A stretch of 64,000 nt of DNA from Whalleya microplaca (taxonomy: Eukaryota; Ascomycota; Sordariomycetes; Xylariales; Xylariaceae), in assembly GCA_022497155.1 (NCBI GenBank), contig MU385716.1, positions 620,001-684,000 on the forward strand, read 5' to 3'. The notes below the pieces were generated by a model, which was not told the origin of the DNA, made no database searches, and saw only the letters and a program-made list of their open reading frames with translations. How positions within the stretch are numbered: position 1 is the first letter of the stretch; each line of letters starts with the position of its first letter. Below, piece after piece: positions 1 through 10,784 of this stretch. A program made the translations under genes and the position numbers.

Positions 1-1112
1 AGGCAGAGAAGGCGAAGTTGAAGAAGCAGAGCAAGGGTCAAGAAGCTGAGCCTGCTGCGGCAAAGCCTGCCCGATTACCCAACTCCAGGAGAATGGTGAA
101 CACGTTTCACTACGAAGAACTAGTGCACGAGGATGTAGAGGTGCCCATCTCAACCGGAGCTCAGGCAAACCCGTCGAACGGAACAAACGGTACTGCATCT
201 GCCGGCGATGCTCCCTCAGCTGACAATGCACCTGGCAACGAAGAAGTCAAACCTGAAGCTAAGCCCGAGGGCAATGGCGAGGCAAATGGTAGCAATGCCC
301 AGCCCGGTACGGAGGCTGCGACAAAAACAGCGACAGAACGAAGAACGAGACGGGTCCGTAAGGATATTGAGGTTGGACTTGAGAGATTTCTCTTTGCTGA
401 TCGTGGCGAGATCGACCGAATAACGACAACGATATACCGCACTATCCAGAGCATCGATGCATATCAGCGACCCGGCTGCTGGGACAATATCGTCTTTGTC
501 GGCAATGGCAGTCGTCTACGAGGCATCAAAGAGAATATCATGCAGACGCTCAATGCCCGCCATCTCATCTCCCCAAGCACGGCAACAATGTTCACTTCCG
601 AGTTACCCTCGAACATGGCAACTCCGAGCGGAACTGGTTCGCAGACACCCACTGGCTCCTCCACTGGCCCGCTTCCGACCACGAGTTCCGTGAACCCGTT
701 GCTGCAGGCCGCGACAACAGCCTCGCTTGGTGTACCTGGCTCGACGCAGGCCCCTGGCTCTACTACTGGCGACGCGGGATCTGGCCATCACTCACATGGC
801 CAGACGCCCATGAGCATCAAGCAAGCCGTCTTGCCTCATTACCTGGCTGAATGGACGAAGAATGGCTTCGAGGAATCCATGTTCCTCGGTTCGCTCATCG
901 CTGCTCGCCTAGCGTTCTGCATCCACAACCTGGACGCGTCAACTACCGAGTCACAGCGCAAAATGGCTCTCACCCGAGTCGAGTACAAGTAAGTTTCATC
1001 TCATCTCATCTCCTCCCCACCCTCCCTACCTACCCCTCGAATCTTGCGACTGACCGATCCATACAGCGAGCACGGTCCGAAGCTCATCCGCAAACACTCG
1101 ATGGTGCAGTAG
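1..1112 (+). CDS. ARP9: Actin-related protein Arp9, 3' part (chromatin remodelling complex subunit)
   Basis: The gene is cut by the left window edge; the open frame already runs at base 3. Exons are ..988 and 1067-1112, with an intron 989-1066 (GTAAGT...ACAG); the second exon adds a short tail ending HSMVQ and stop TAG. The protein shows actin-fold hallmarks: a VFVGNGSRLRGIKENI segment (the C-terminal phosphate-loop region of actins) and FLGSLIAARLAF near the end. A Ser/Thr/Gly-rich insertion of about 80 residues separates them, as in fungal Arp9. Known role of the family: Arp7/Arp9-type nuclear actin-related proteins bind the HSA helix of SWI/SNF and RSC ATPases; they need not hydrolyse ATP. 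Another nuclear Arp is possible because the N-terminal half is not visible. Confidence 0.8.
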
Positions 1113-2442
1113 TTCTTGATTCGCGTTTGGACCCGAGGGTTAATTTCCTCGTGATGGAAGAGGCTGTGGTTGGTCTCTTGTGTAGGATTATTGGAGTTAT
1201 TGGTATTGCAAAAAATCGGGGCGTCCCAGACAGATAGGCTGCCCGGAAAAGAGCGGCCGCTTTGCGAACTAGAGATTCGGTTGGTCTGCTGAAGCCCTGC
1301 GCTCTTGAGAAGATGAGAGCCCAGGAGATGATGTCGTTTTGCGTTGATTTCACGAGGCCCCAGAGCCCAGAAGACGTCGTTGCGACTTATATGCGTTGAT
1401 TTCATGAGGCCCCAAGAGAGCCTAGGAGATGTCGCTGCGACCTAAGACCAAACGTTGATCCAAGAAATTTCTCCACGCATGCAGATACCCATAGTGGCAT
1501 TGTGTGTACATTACTAAACTCAATAAGATCAATGCATTCCAAGACTATCCCCTTGTGTCAGATGGATTATGTGTGTAGACTGGACATCACAGTAGCATGA
1601 TAGCACTTACTAGAGACAGCAGGATCCAACCTACAGATGCCGACAAGTGTGCACCGCTTGCATCGACACTATACTTGGTGCTGATCTAGAACAGGTAATG
1701 AGGACTATGCGTTTCTGTAAAAAGATGACCCTTTGACTTGGAACCCTGCCGGTCTCATCTACAGTAGAAAATGAGCTTCATCATTCAGTCCACTGCGTAT
1801 TCTTCGTGCTGGCCCAACAATAGTGATGCACAGCCAACCGGATTTCCTTGTTTAGCAAATGTTTTATTCTCCCCTCGAATACTTAGGCTATATGTGAAGA
1901 CCAATTTTCTACTTTGCAGACAGGCTGTGTCTTCCACTGTACGAACATAATAGTATAGAATCCATAACCCGACCCGGTCTCTCATTTTGTATCTATACTT
2001 CATCCCTCGATACTAAACCCAAGGTGACGTTGCTCCGAACCTGCTGCAGAAGAAGGTTGACACTGAGCATGCCTTGGTGTTTATGGTAAGACTACATTGT
2101 GTTGTCTTCTACGCTGTTCTGGGGACGGGCCTTCGCTGACGTAGCTTGTACCTCGATTAATTTGATAGTAGAGATAGCAACATCTGGGAGCGATCAATAT
2201 TCGCCTACACAGCAGTTCGCACATTAGCAAAAGGGTTCCCCCAATCCAGAACATCGACATGAAGTTCAGCGACCAAAAATCAACCCATCCCAACGAACCT
2301 GACCTATCTACTGGTCGCTTTGGGACCTTGGTGGATTACTCTTTAATGGGAGCCCGACAGCTAGTGTATATCTACTATCTTAGCAAGTCAACCTGCATGA
2401 AACAGCACCAACCGACCAACCTTAAAAGTTGGACTACAGGAA
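1113..2442. other. Intergenic region with a short tandem repeat, no gene seen
   Basis: About 1.3 kb between Arp9 and the tRNA. No open frame here has codon use or homology that I recognise. It contains the diverged tandem repeat at 1315-1464, listed separately; the remainder is AT-richer spacer. Confidence 0.6.
1315..1464. repeat. Diverged tandem repeat, unit about 52-59 bp
   Basis: TGCGTTGATTTCACGAGGCCCC begins at 1340 (first 20 bases conserved) and recurs with one change at 1392; each copy is followed by GAG.CC.AGRAGAYGTCGYTGCGAC. A partial copy of the second half precedes it (1315-1339) and a degraded start follows at about 1451 (ACGTTGATCCAAGAA). It lies about 200-350 bp downstream of the Arp9 stop codon and has no coding role that I can see. 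Confidence 0.75.
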
Positions 2443-2544
2443 GCTCGGTTAGCTCAGCTGGTTAGAGCGTCGTACTAATATTTGCTACGCAAGGGTAAAT
2501 ATCAAGTAATGCGAAGGTCATGAGTTCAATCCTCATACTGAGCA
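2443..2544 (+). tRNA. tRNA-Ile: tRNA-Ile(AAU) with 28-nt intron
   Basis: A complete cloverleaf can be drawn. Acceptor stem GCTCGGT (2443-2449) pairs with ACTGAGC (2537-2543), discriminator A2544. D arm GCTC/GAGC is 2452-2468. Anticodon stem TCGTA (2470-2474) pairs with TGCGA (2510-2514). The anticodon loop CTAATA reads anticodon AAT at 2477-2479. The intron lies at the canonical place, one base 3' of the anticodon, 2481-2508. T arm ATGAG-TTCAATC-CTCAT is 2520-2536. The A box and B box fit internal pol III promoters, and a T5 run at 2552-2556 is a pol III terminator. After intron removal the D arm and anticodon loop closely resemble eukaryotic tRNA-Ile(AAU). Confidence 0.95.
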
Positions 2545-2551
2545 GTTTCTC

Positions 2552-2556
2552 TTTTT
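2552..2556 (+). terminator. RNA polymerase III terminator of tRNA-Ile
   Basis: Run of five T residues eight bases after the tRNA 3' end, the minimal eukaryotic pol III termination signal. Confidence 0.8.
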
Positions 2557-3308
2557 GCATTTTCATGCTATCATGTCGGTAGTATATATGTGCTATGGTG
2601 GTTGAAATTCTTTCTTTTTTTTCTTTGGTTTTGAGAAACGTTTATGGTAGCTTTATGGGCTGTGAACATGACGAGGGATTTATACCTAGCAATGGCAACG
2701 ATAAAAGTTAAGATACGAACTAAAGCAACAAATCTCTGTATTATTATAAGGACAGATAGGAAGTAAGTAGCTATGCCTGTTTTCTATATTCTTCATCTGA
2801 ATAATTATTCTCTTAGACATGTGCCGATATTTTAAGCATATTATGCGATGCCTTGGTTATTATTCCAATCCCGAGTCCATAGCATTTATAGCCAAAGCAG
2901 CCAAAGCAGACGATATATGTGTATAAGAGAAGAAGGCAAGAAACCATCATAAGAATTACACATTATATCCTTGTTGACTTTAAAAGAGCCAACCCCTCAA
3001 TACATAAGCGGACCCGTTGCACAGTGCTTTAGACTGCGTGCGAAAAGAAAGTAGTAGGAGACCTCTGTTCCTTTGAATGTGTGCCATTATCCGGTACTAG
3101 CCTTGCCGCCACTAAACTAAATGATCCAAAAGGGAGGGATTCCAAAGCGAGAGCTTGGACTTTAGAGAAGGTTATATGCCATGGCAGGACGAAGTTAGCC
3201 GAGTGTGCAGTTGTGAATGCTGTGATTGCTATTAAGTATTAGGTGCGGTGTGAGGTTGTTGTTGCTGCTAGATATGATAGTGTGGGATGCTGGATAACCA
3301 TCTACACT
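2557..3308. other. Intergenic region, no gene seen
   Basis: AT-rich spacer between the tRNA and the convergent 3' end of the SWIM-domain gene. No supported feature. Confidence 0.6.
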
Positions 3309-4600
3309 TTAGACATAGCAGCTCTTCAGATTCGGTTGGATGTGAGGTCTGGCGAAGCTCACGCACGACTCATTCTCGGCGTCCTCGATATCTTTCCACC
3401 TGACTCTCTTTCCTTTACCACGCTTCTTGGGCTTTGTGACTTCTTCTACATTAATGATTGCCTTACCCCAGGCCCTAGACCGACTCCAGTTTGCGTGGCA
3501 GACGACATATTGCTTAGGGTTCCAACTGTTTGTGTTGTCCACATACACGTCGAAGCATCTCTGATGGGCTCTAGTGCCACAGGCAGTGCAGGTCACAATA
3601 GAGATGCTAAAGTCGAGTCCCTTGAAGCAAACAGGACAGTTGTCGGCTGCAAGTTTAACGACGTTGCAAGTTTGTAGTAATCGATTAGGGGAGGCATCCA
3701 GAATCGGCTCGAACATATATTCCAGCTCCTCGGAAAGAAAGGCAGTCTGCCAGTGTAAAGGCGCCGGGACCTTCAGGATGTTTATGATGATGTCTATCAA
3801 AGTAAGTATGACTGAAAGGTGTAACGATTGACCTGACTCTTGCGTGGTGGGGCAGAAGATCAAGTTTCGAGTTTCGGGACAACTTACAGAGAATGTGCTT
3901 GCAAGTAGAATTCTCATTATCTTGCTAAAAGTAATAATCAGTAACTGGGGATTCATGTCTATGACAGGCATGTTCTTACCATTTCCCGACAGGTGCAACC
4001 TGGTATCTTAGATATGTATGTCTTATACTGACTCAGCTTGCCTACGATGGCGAACTCGATGGCCGGGCCACCTTTTTTGTACAAAGGAGTAGCATCTCTC
4101 ATGCCGATAAGGTAGAGGCTCTCCGATTTAGTCTTAAGAAATCGTGCGTGAAATGCTGTTGGTGGGGTTTCTTTCCAGCCGTTGAATCGTTTCTCGCCCG
4201 AAATACTCCTGCCTTTGCCCACAACGTCGTCCGTATATATCGATGGAACGAATGCAGGCTCCTGGTAATCAGTCAAGGCGTCAATACAAACCTGCTTATC
4301 GTCGCTGTCTGGAATGCCCCGCATCTGGCATTGTTCACGAAGCACGGGGTGGCTGATAATGGACCAGTCAATGTCATCAGGCAGAGGGCCTCCGCCAATG
4401 GCGTAGGTTCCCAGTCCCTTCTTGAGCAGGCGAGGGATACCTGGTGGATACTGAAATGGATCATATAGCACCAGAGAATTGGAAGCGGTAACTGGGTCGT
4501 CTTCTCGTTTCTCCCGAGTCGTATCCTCAAGATCAGACATGCTGTTCGTGGCAGAAGGCGATGGAAGCTGGCTAGGAGGCCAGCCAAGGTAAGAACCCAT
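3309..4600 (-). CDS. SWIM zinc-finger protein with RING-like domain
   Basis: Reconstructed as complement(join(3309..3793, 3888..3924, 3980..4600)), 380 aa. Splicing joins GCTCREM to QDNENSTCKHIL, giving the SWIM signature C-x-C-x10-C-x-H followed by the typical hydrophobic NILKVP helix; without the 37-nt middle exon the SWIM motif is lost, which supports the model. An N-terminal stretch around residues 90-115 (VLREQCQMRGIP...) resembles a SAP helix pair. The C-terminal half has a RING-like pattern CPVC...CTACGTRAHQRC...VVCHANW, in which the expected last Cys is replaced by Asn. A KKRGKGKRVRWK basic stretch follows. SWIM-RING proteins are often ubiquitin ligases or DNA/protein-binding factors; this one's activity is uncertain because a metal ligand is missing. 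The alternative start is the Met at about residue 21. Confidence 0.8.
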
Positions 4601-5422
4601 GATTTTATGTATAAAAACTATCCAGTGACTGAAAATGAGTCCAATACGTCGATATATCGGTGATGAATTCCTTTTTGCTGGAATAGAGATGTCTATCTTT
4701 GAGGTTCTGTCGGGGTCGACGAGCTAGACTATGTAAGCCTCTAAGCAACATTAAGTTCGTACGTCAGACGATTGTTCGGGGCCGTATGTGGATCATTCTT
4801 GCTCTCTATCAAAACGATCAGTTGCTTCGCCCTTGCTGGTTGGTATCTTCTCCGTTAGGTCAAGGTAGGCAGCACCTACATGTAGCACTTGCTTAACTTG
4901 GAGAGATTATACATGATGCGTATATGGATTTCATGCCTATTTACAGGTACACAAGATGTCATCCTGGAAAGGGGTCTACATGTACTTGATTCATATCGTT
5001 CTTGGGTCAGGCATTTATGGTAGGTGCGAACAATATATAAATGATATGACATAGATTCATCACGTTATACATCCTACATGTATATTGCTTCTAAATACCT
5101 AGGTAGGAGACTAAGATTTCGCAACTAGCTGAAAACACCAGTGCACAATCGTTGGCAACTGCCGCCAAAGTCATACGGAAGCAAGAAGGTGACGAAGAGC
5201 TACATGTACTTTTTTCCATCCAGCTATTTTGGTTACGGAGTCCCAGAGTCATACTTCTTACAGATACTGTTGATATGTTTTGGATGGTATTATTTTATGG
5301 AACTTCAGTGAAGCCAAGACGATACTCGACACAAATCCAGGACATTGACCTTTTCCATCCACGCAGGCGACACAACCCTCCTCTAGGAGAGCCACCATTT
5401 CCTATACCACTGGCTACCTAGT
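4601..5422. other. Intergenic region holding four spaced TACATGTA palindromes
   Basis: About 0.8 kb upstream of the SWIM gene and downstream of the quinone oxidoreductase. No credible gene. The palindrome TACATGTA occurs at 4877, 4977, 5075 and 5201; see findings. Confidence 0.6.
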
Positions 5423-6606
5423 TCACTTCGAAGGGTCCAACAGCAGCTTCCCCGACGTCTTGCGGCCCTCGAGGTCCTGATGCGCCCTCGCCACCTCGCT
5501 AAGGGGGTACACCTCATGAATACGCACATCGAAGTTCTCATCAATCACAAAATGAAACAGCTCCTTGGCGTAGTGCTCGAGCTCCTCCCTCGTGGTAAGG
5601 TAATTAAACAGCGTGGGCCTCAACAGGCGGCAATTCTTGGCGCTCAGGCGCGCGATGGCCACGGGCGGGACAGCCCCCGACGCGTTCCCGAAGGACACCA
5701 GACTGCCCTTGCGCGCGACGCACTCCAGACTCAGGTCGAACGTCGACTTCCCCACGCCGTCGAAGACGGCGATGCAGCCCGCGCCCCCCGTCAATTCCAG
5801 CACTTTAGTCTTGACGTCCTCGTGGCTGTAGTTGACGACGTGCTCGGCCCCCGCCTTCCGCGCCGCCTCCACCTTCTCCGGCGTCGACGCCGTCCCGATC
5901 GCGTGCGCGCCGAGCGCCCGCAGCAGCTGGCACAGCCAGAGCCCCGTGCCGCCGGCCGCCGCGTGCACGAGCACCCAGTCGCCCTTCTTCACGGGGTGCG
6001 CCTCGCGCACGAGCGTCAGCGCCGTTAGCCCCTGCAGGAAGGCGGCGACGCCGACGCGCGGGGGCAGGGCCGCGGGGATCTTGATCGCGGCCCCCGCCCG
6101 CGTCGAGGTGTACTCGGCGTACCCGCCCTCGCCCATCCAGAGCACGCGGTCGCCCGCCTTCAGGCCGTGGAGGTCGCCGGCGCCGGCGGTCTTGACCACC
6201 GTGCCCTCGCCCTCGCGGCCTAGGATGTAGGGGAATTGCGGGGCCGGGTATAGGCCGGTCCGAAAGTATCTGTAAAAATTGTTACAAAGGCGTGGTCCCG
6301 TTGAGCTACTTATTTGTAGGGATGGTATGGGGTCACTCACGTGTCGATGAAGTTAACGCCGACGTAGTCGTTCTTGACTAGGATCTGGCCGTCGACGAGG
6401 GCGGGAACGGGCAGGTCGGTCTTGTACTGCAGCACGTCGGTGCCGCCGGCCTTGTCGATGAGGACGCCCTTCATCGTGCTCGGTATCGAAGCCATGGTGC
6501 GGAGTATGGACGATCGGGGGTGGTTCCGGAAGTGGGATGCTACTACTAGTCGGCGGCTTGAGATCAGTATAGAAGACGAAATGGCTCGCAATGGCATGGA
6601 CAACAT
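5423..6606 (-). CDS. NADPH:quinone oxidoreductase (zeta-crystallin-like MDR family)
   Basis: Reconstructed as complement(join(5423..6269, 6341..6606)), intron GTGAGT...TTACAG joining NFIDT to YFRTGLYP. The full frame gives 370 aa; the internal ATG at 6495 (MASIPSTMKGVLID) gives 333 aa, the usual size for this family. The Rossmann nucleotide site is HAAAGGTGLWLCQLLRALGA in the middle of the protein; the zinc ligands of alcohol dehydrogenases are absent, as in quinone reductases. It is expected to catalyse NADPH-dependent one- or two-electron reduction of quinones. The 37-residue extension before MASIP is rich in Arg/Ser and lacks acidic residues, as mitochondrial presequences do, so two isoforms are possible. 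The second exon is very GC-rich at third positions compared with other genes here. Confidence 0.88.
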
Positions 6607-7020
6607 TCAATTTATTTGTAGATGTTTCTCGGACGAATAGACCGAGCGGAATTCCGAGACGGACTACGACTAAGAAGATCCTAGGTCTAGTGAGGTTTAT
6701 ATCGTTGAGCGACGGACGGTCTCTTGCAGCCGCGTGTGTAAATGTGACGCCATTGAAGCATGCCCCTCCTGCCCCGCCGAAGTCGAGACTGACCACGAGC
6801 TCGCTAATTCAATTCCGCGGCTGATTATAAATCAACTGTTTTGGTGACCCGACAATTCACATAGACAAAACCACGCGTTCAGTAGCTAATATCCGGGACT
6901 ATTATCTGGAGATACCAAGTTATCTCCCCATGGCTAGGGGAATGACTAAGATCTTATGTCATCTCATTCCATTGATTGCTATGACTTATACATCCCCCCT
7001 TTTACCTGACGTACCCTCCG
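6607..7020. other. Intergenic region between quinone oxidoreductase and CCT4
   Basis: About 0.4 kb holding the 5' region of the quinone oxidoreductase and the 3' flank of CCT4; both genes are on the minus strand. No other feature seen. Confidence 0.6.
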
Positions 7021-8799
7021 CTACCGTGTCAAAGCGATATCGTCAATTCTCAGAATCATCTTCACCGTCTCAGCTGCCAGTTCAATGGCGCTCGTGCTCA
7101 CGAGCAACGGCTGCAGCACGTTCTCCTTGGAAATATTCGAGTTAACACCTCCGCTCTTGATGCTGACTCCTGCGTTCTTCTCTCCCATCTCGTGCCGGTG
7201 TCGTAGGTCTGTCACTACCTTGATGCTGTTCAAGCCGGCGTTCTCCGCCAGGGTCGTGGGAACAATCTCTAGTGCGTCGGCGAACGCTTTCCAGCAGATG
7301 GATTCGGTGCCAGTGAGCGAACGTGCCTTCTTGGAGAGCTGAGCTGCGATCTCGATCTCCGGCGCACCACCACCCGCGATGAGAGCCTTCTTCTTGACGA
7401 GACACCGGATAACGCAAAGAGCATCATGAAGAGAGCGCTCAGCTTCGTCTAGAATGAGGCTGTTGGCGCCGCGGCAGACCACCGAGATGGTTTTCCCTGT
7501 AGACTTTGTACCCGTGACCTTGACCATCCGTGCGCCGCTTGACTGGGACTCCTCCACTAGGTCAGCCGTTCCAAGCTTGTCCTCAGTGAAGGAATCGATA
7601 TCCGCAATTGGCTTGCAACCGGTAGATTTGCAGATGAACTCGACTTCGTCGCGTTCAATGTCCTTAACTGCGAGGATATTAAGCTTGGCGAGGAAATGTA
7701 GGGAAAGGTCGTTGACAGCATCCCGGAGGATAGACTTCTGTATCAAAAGAACGTTGCACTTCGCCTTCTTAATCTTTTTAACCAGATTAAGGAGGTAAAG
7801 CCGCTCTTCCTTGACAATCTTGTCCATTTGGCGGTAGTCGTTCACGGAGATCGTGTTCTCCATCTGTATAGATCGTTAGGAGTCGAAATGTGAAGTAGTA
7901 CTTAATGTTGACTTACATCTGGCTTCGGAGGACTCAGTTGGAACTGGATCAACCCAATTCTGGCCTTTTCCATCCTGACAGGGCCACCGGCTTGCTTGAT
8001 GACAGGCTGCTGAAGAACAAGCCCATCGACCAGCTCGCTGTCCTCTATCGTGCCTCCCACCTTCTTGATAATTCTGATGTTCTTCAAGTCCACATTGTCG
8101 GCAGTCTTGATGTCGATCGTCTTCGTAACTGCATTTACCGCCATAGGGCCTAACAGGCCGGAGTATTGAGAGACAATCTTGGAGGATAGCGACGTGTTGG
8201 CTGCCTGGAGAAGCGTCGAGGTGTCGGTGAGGGAGACGGGCTGTGACATATCGTGGAGAACCTGCACTGCGGCGGCGGCAGCTCTCTGGAAGGCTTCTGA
8301 TATGACTGACGGGTGGATACCCTTGCCTAGTAGCCTGTCTGCGGCACCAAGTAGTGCACCGCATATGACTACCACCGACGTCGTACCGTCTCCTGCCTCG
8401 ACATCCTGTGCTGATGAGAGGTTGACGAGCATCTTTGCGGTGGGGTGCATGACGGACATGCTCTTGAGCATCGTGTTGCCGTCGTTCGTAATTATGGTCT
8501 CGCCCTTTCCACTCCTGATCATCTTGTCCATGCCTCGGGGTCCCAGTGATGTTCTGATGGCGTCGGCAACAGCTGTCTCGCTTTAGCAGGGGCATGAATA
8601 GAGTCGAACGTGATAGGCATACCTCTAGCAGCAACAATATTTGAGGACCGCACAGCCATAGGCTTCTCCTTGTCCTAGAGAACTGTTAGCTGGGAGCTCT
8701 CAACACCGAAGCTGGTGGCTGTTGGGCTGGGTATAGAAGCTGTCATACTCTGAAAGTAGCATTGGAATGGGCGCCAGTGGATGGCGCTGCGGTGGCCAT
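7021..8799 (-). CDS. CCT4: T-complex protein 1 subunit delta (CCT4)
   Basis: Reconstructed as complement(join(7021..7863, 7917..8572, 8623..8674, 8749..8799)), 533 aa, matching the family length. Exon 1 codes [17 protein letters not shown]; splicing then gives [18 protein letters not shown] and [16 protein letters not shown], the conserved equatorial-domain start. GDGTTSVVV (about residues 95-103) is the ATP-hydrolysis loop. [15 protein letters not shown] at the last junction and the [10 protein letters not shown] motif near the C-terminus are typical of CCT4. It is one of eight subunits of the cytosolic TRiC/CCT ring that folds actin, tubulin and WD-repeat proteins. It is transcribed divergently from the Rpt1 proteasome gene with 558 bp between start codons. 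Confidence 0.95.
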
Positions 8800-9357
8800 G
8801 ATGGGCTAAGAGGAAGAGAATACCGCTTTGATTTATATGATGACAAGTTTTGCGTGTTGAAAATGGTATCAAATGGTATCAAATGGTATCCCAGGTTTTC
8901 TTATATTCTTGTAGGGCCGTTTAGGTATGTACATGTATTTCCATGTATTGGACACAGCTCGACAGTCCCCGCCTAGGCTGTGATATTTTTTTGTAAGTGC
9001 TCTGGAATTAAATGTTCCGGGGGGAGCTGCGAGGCTGCCAGATGACTAAGCCAAATCAGGTATAGGCAGTCGACGTTAGTGCCTTTTTGCTTGGGGAGCT
9101 GCGACGCCTGCTATGCCTGCCGTGCTCCAGGCAATGAAGGAGCTTATGCAACCACCACAGCGCATCCATCCAGCCCGAGCTTTCTCAAAGTCGCCCTTCA
9201 TCACCACCGTCCATTTCTATCAACCGTTTACCCACCACGTCCCGAGCATACGATACCCAAGGCTTTCGCGTTCTATTCTGTCTGCCATCAATCCGATTTA
9301 CTGCTCACGAACACTCGAAATTTTATTCGACTTTTCATAGCTTAGGCCTTGGTGAAA
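8800..9357. promoter_or_regulatory. Divergent promoter region shared by CCT4 and RPT1
   Basis: 558 bp between the two start codons. It contains three head-to-tail copies of AAATGGTATC (8861-8890), a TACATGTA palindrome (8930) and two direct copies of GGGGAGCTGCGA (9021-9032 and 9093-9104). I do not see the yeast PACE element GGTGGCAAA. Shared regulation is inferred from the arrangement only. Confidence 0.5.
8861..8890. repeat. Three tandem copies of a 10-mer, AAATGGTATC
   Basis: Exact triple repeat beginning 62 bp upstream of the CCT4 start codon, in its probable 5' UTR or core promoter. Confidence 0.9.
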
Positions 9358-10784
9358 ATGGTACTGCTGCAAATGCTACTTGTCTGATCCGGAGCTACGC
9401 TAATCTGTATCCAGCCTTCTGCCACGGGATCAAGCTGGGAGAAGTACAAGAAGAACTTTGCCGACGATGAGATAGAAGAGAAGAAGATCACACCTTTATC
9501 CGACGAGTATGCCACGCTTCGCCCAGTACGTGTCGCTTTATAGCTAACACAGGATCCAGAGATATCCAAGTCCTCAAGACCTATGGCGCCGCACCGTACG
9601 GAACGGCGCTCAAGAACCTGGAGAAGCAGATAAAGGAGAAGCAGCAAAGTGTAGACGAGAAGATTGGCGTCAAGGAATCCGACACGGGACTCGCGCCGCC
9701 TCATCTATGGGATGTGGCCGCCGACCGACAGCGTATGTCCGAAGAGCAACCGCTTCAGGTAGCGCGGTGCACGAAGATTATCGCCGACGAGAAAGATGAG
9801 TCGAAGAGCAAGTACGTTATCAACGTCAAGCAGATCGCCAAATTTGTCGTCCAGCTCGGCGAGCGCGTGTCCCCGACCGATATCGAGGAGGGTATGCGCG
9901 TCGGTGTCGACCGGAATAAATACCAGATCCTACTGCCCCTGCCGCCCAAGATCGACGCCAGCGTGACGATGATGACGGTCGAGGAGAAGCCCGATGTTAC
10001 GTATGGCGATGTGGGTGGTTGCAAGGAGCAGGTCGAGAAGCTAAGGGAGGTCGTGGAGATGCCGCTGCTGTCCCCCGAACGCTTTGTTAACCTGGGTATC
10101 GATCCCCCGAAGGGTGCTCTGCTCTACGGCCCTCCTGGTACCGGAAAGACCCTCTGTGCCCGAGCCGTCGCCAACAGAACAGATGCTACGTTCATCCGAG
10201 TCATCGGTAGCGAGCTGGTACAGAAGTACGTCGGTGAGGGAGCGAGAATGGTGCGAGAGCTGTTCGAGATGGCCCGCACGAAGAAGGCCTGCATTATCTT
10301 CTTCGACGAAATCGACGCCGTTGGTGGAGCTCGATTCGATGACGGAGCCGGTGGAGATAACGAAGTACAGAGAACTATGTTGGAGCTGATCACACAACTA
10401 GACGGTTTCGATGCCAGAGGAAACATCAAGGTCATGTTCGCCACCAACAGGCCGTCCACTCTAGATCCTGCTCTGATGAGACCCGGCCGTATTGACCGAA
10501 AGATCGAATTCTCGTTACCGGACCTTGAGGGACGAGCCAACATCCTCCGTATCCACGCCAAGAGTATGTCAGTTGAGCGGGACATCCGATGGGAGCTCAT
10601 CTCCCGTCTCTGCCCCAATGCCACCGGAGCCGAGTTGCGAAGTGTGTGTACGGAGGCCGGCATGTTCGCCATCCGGGCCAGGAGAAAGGTCGCTTCGGAG
10701 AAGGACTTCCTCAGCGCCGTTGACAAGGTCATCAAGGGTAACCTGAAGTTCAACTCGACGGCGACGTACATGCAATACAACTAG
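9358..10784 (+). CDS. RPT1: 26S proteasome regulatory ATPase Rpt1 (PSMC2)
   Basis: Reconstructed as join(9358..9360, 9415..9506, 9560..10784), 439 aa, the usual Rpt1 size. Exon 1 is only the ATG; without the 54-nt intron (GTACTG...ATCCAG, branch-like GCTAAT) the frame stops after nine codons. Splicing yields [19 protein letters not shown], then the second junction gives [18 protein letters not shown], which is characteristic of Rpt1. Walker A GPPGTGKT is at 222-229, Walker B IIFFDEID at 277-284, and the AAA lid follows. It forms part of the hexameric ring of the 19S particle that unfolds ubiquitylated substrates. Convergent with the gene ending at 11713. Confidence 0.93.

Noticed and set aside
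9113..9340. 75-codon frame ending 17 bp before the RPT1 start codon
   Set aside because: It lies in the probable 5' UTR, has no coding character, and could at most be an upstream open frame if transcription starts before 9113.
10124..10780. 218-codon minus-strand open frame
   Set aside because: It is exactly antisense to the RPT1 ATPase domain and arises from that gene's codon bias; no family resemblance.
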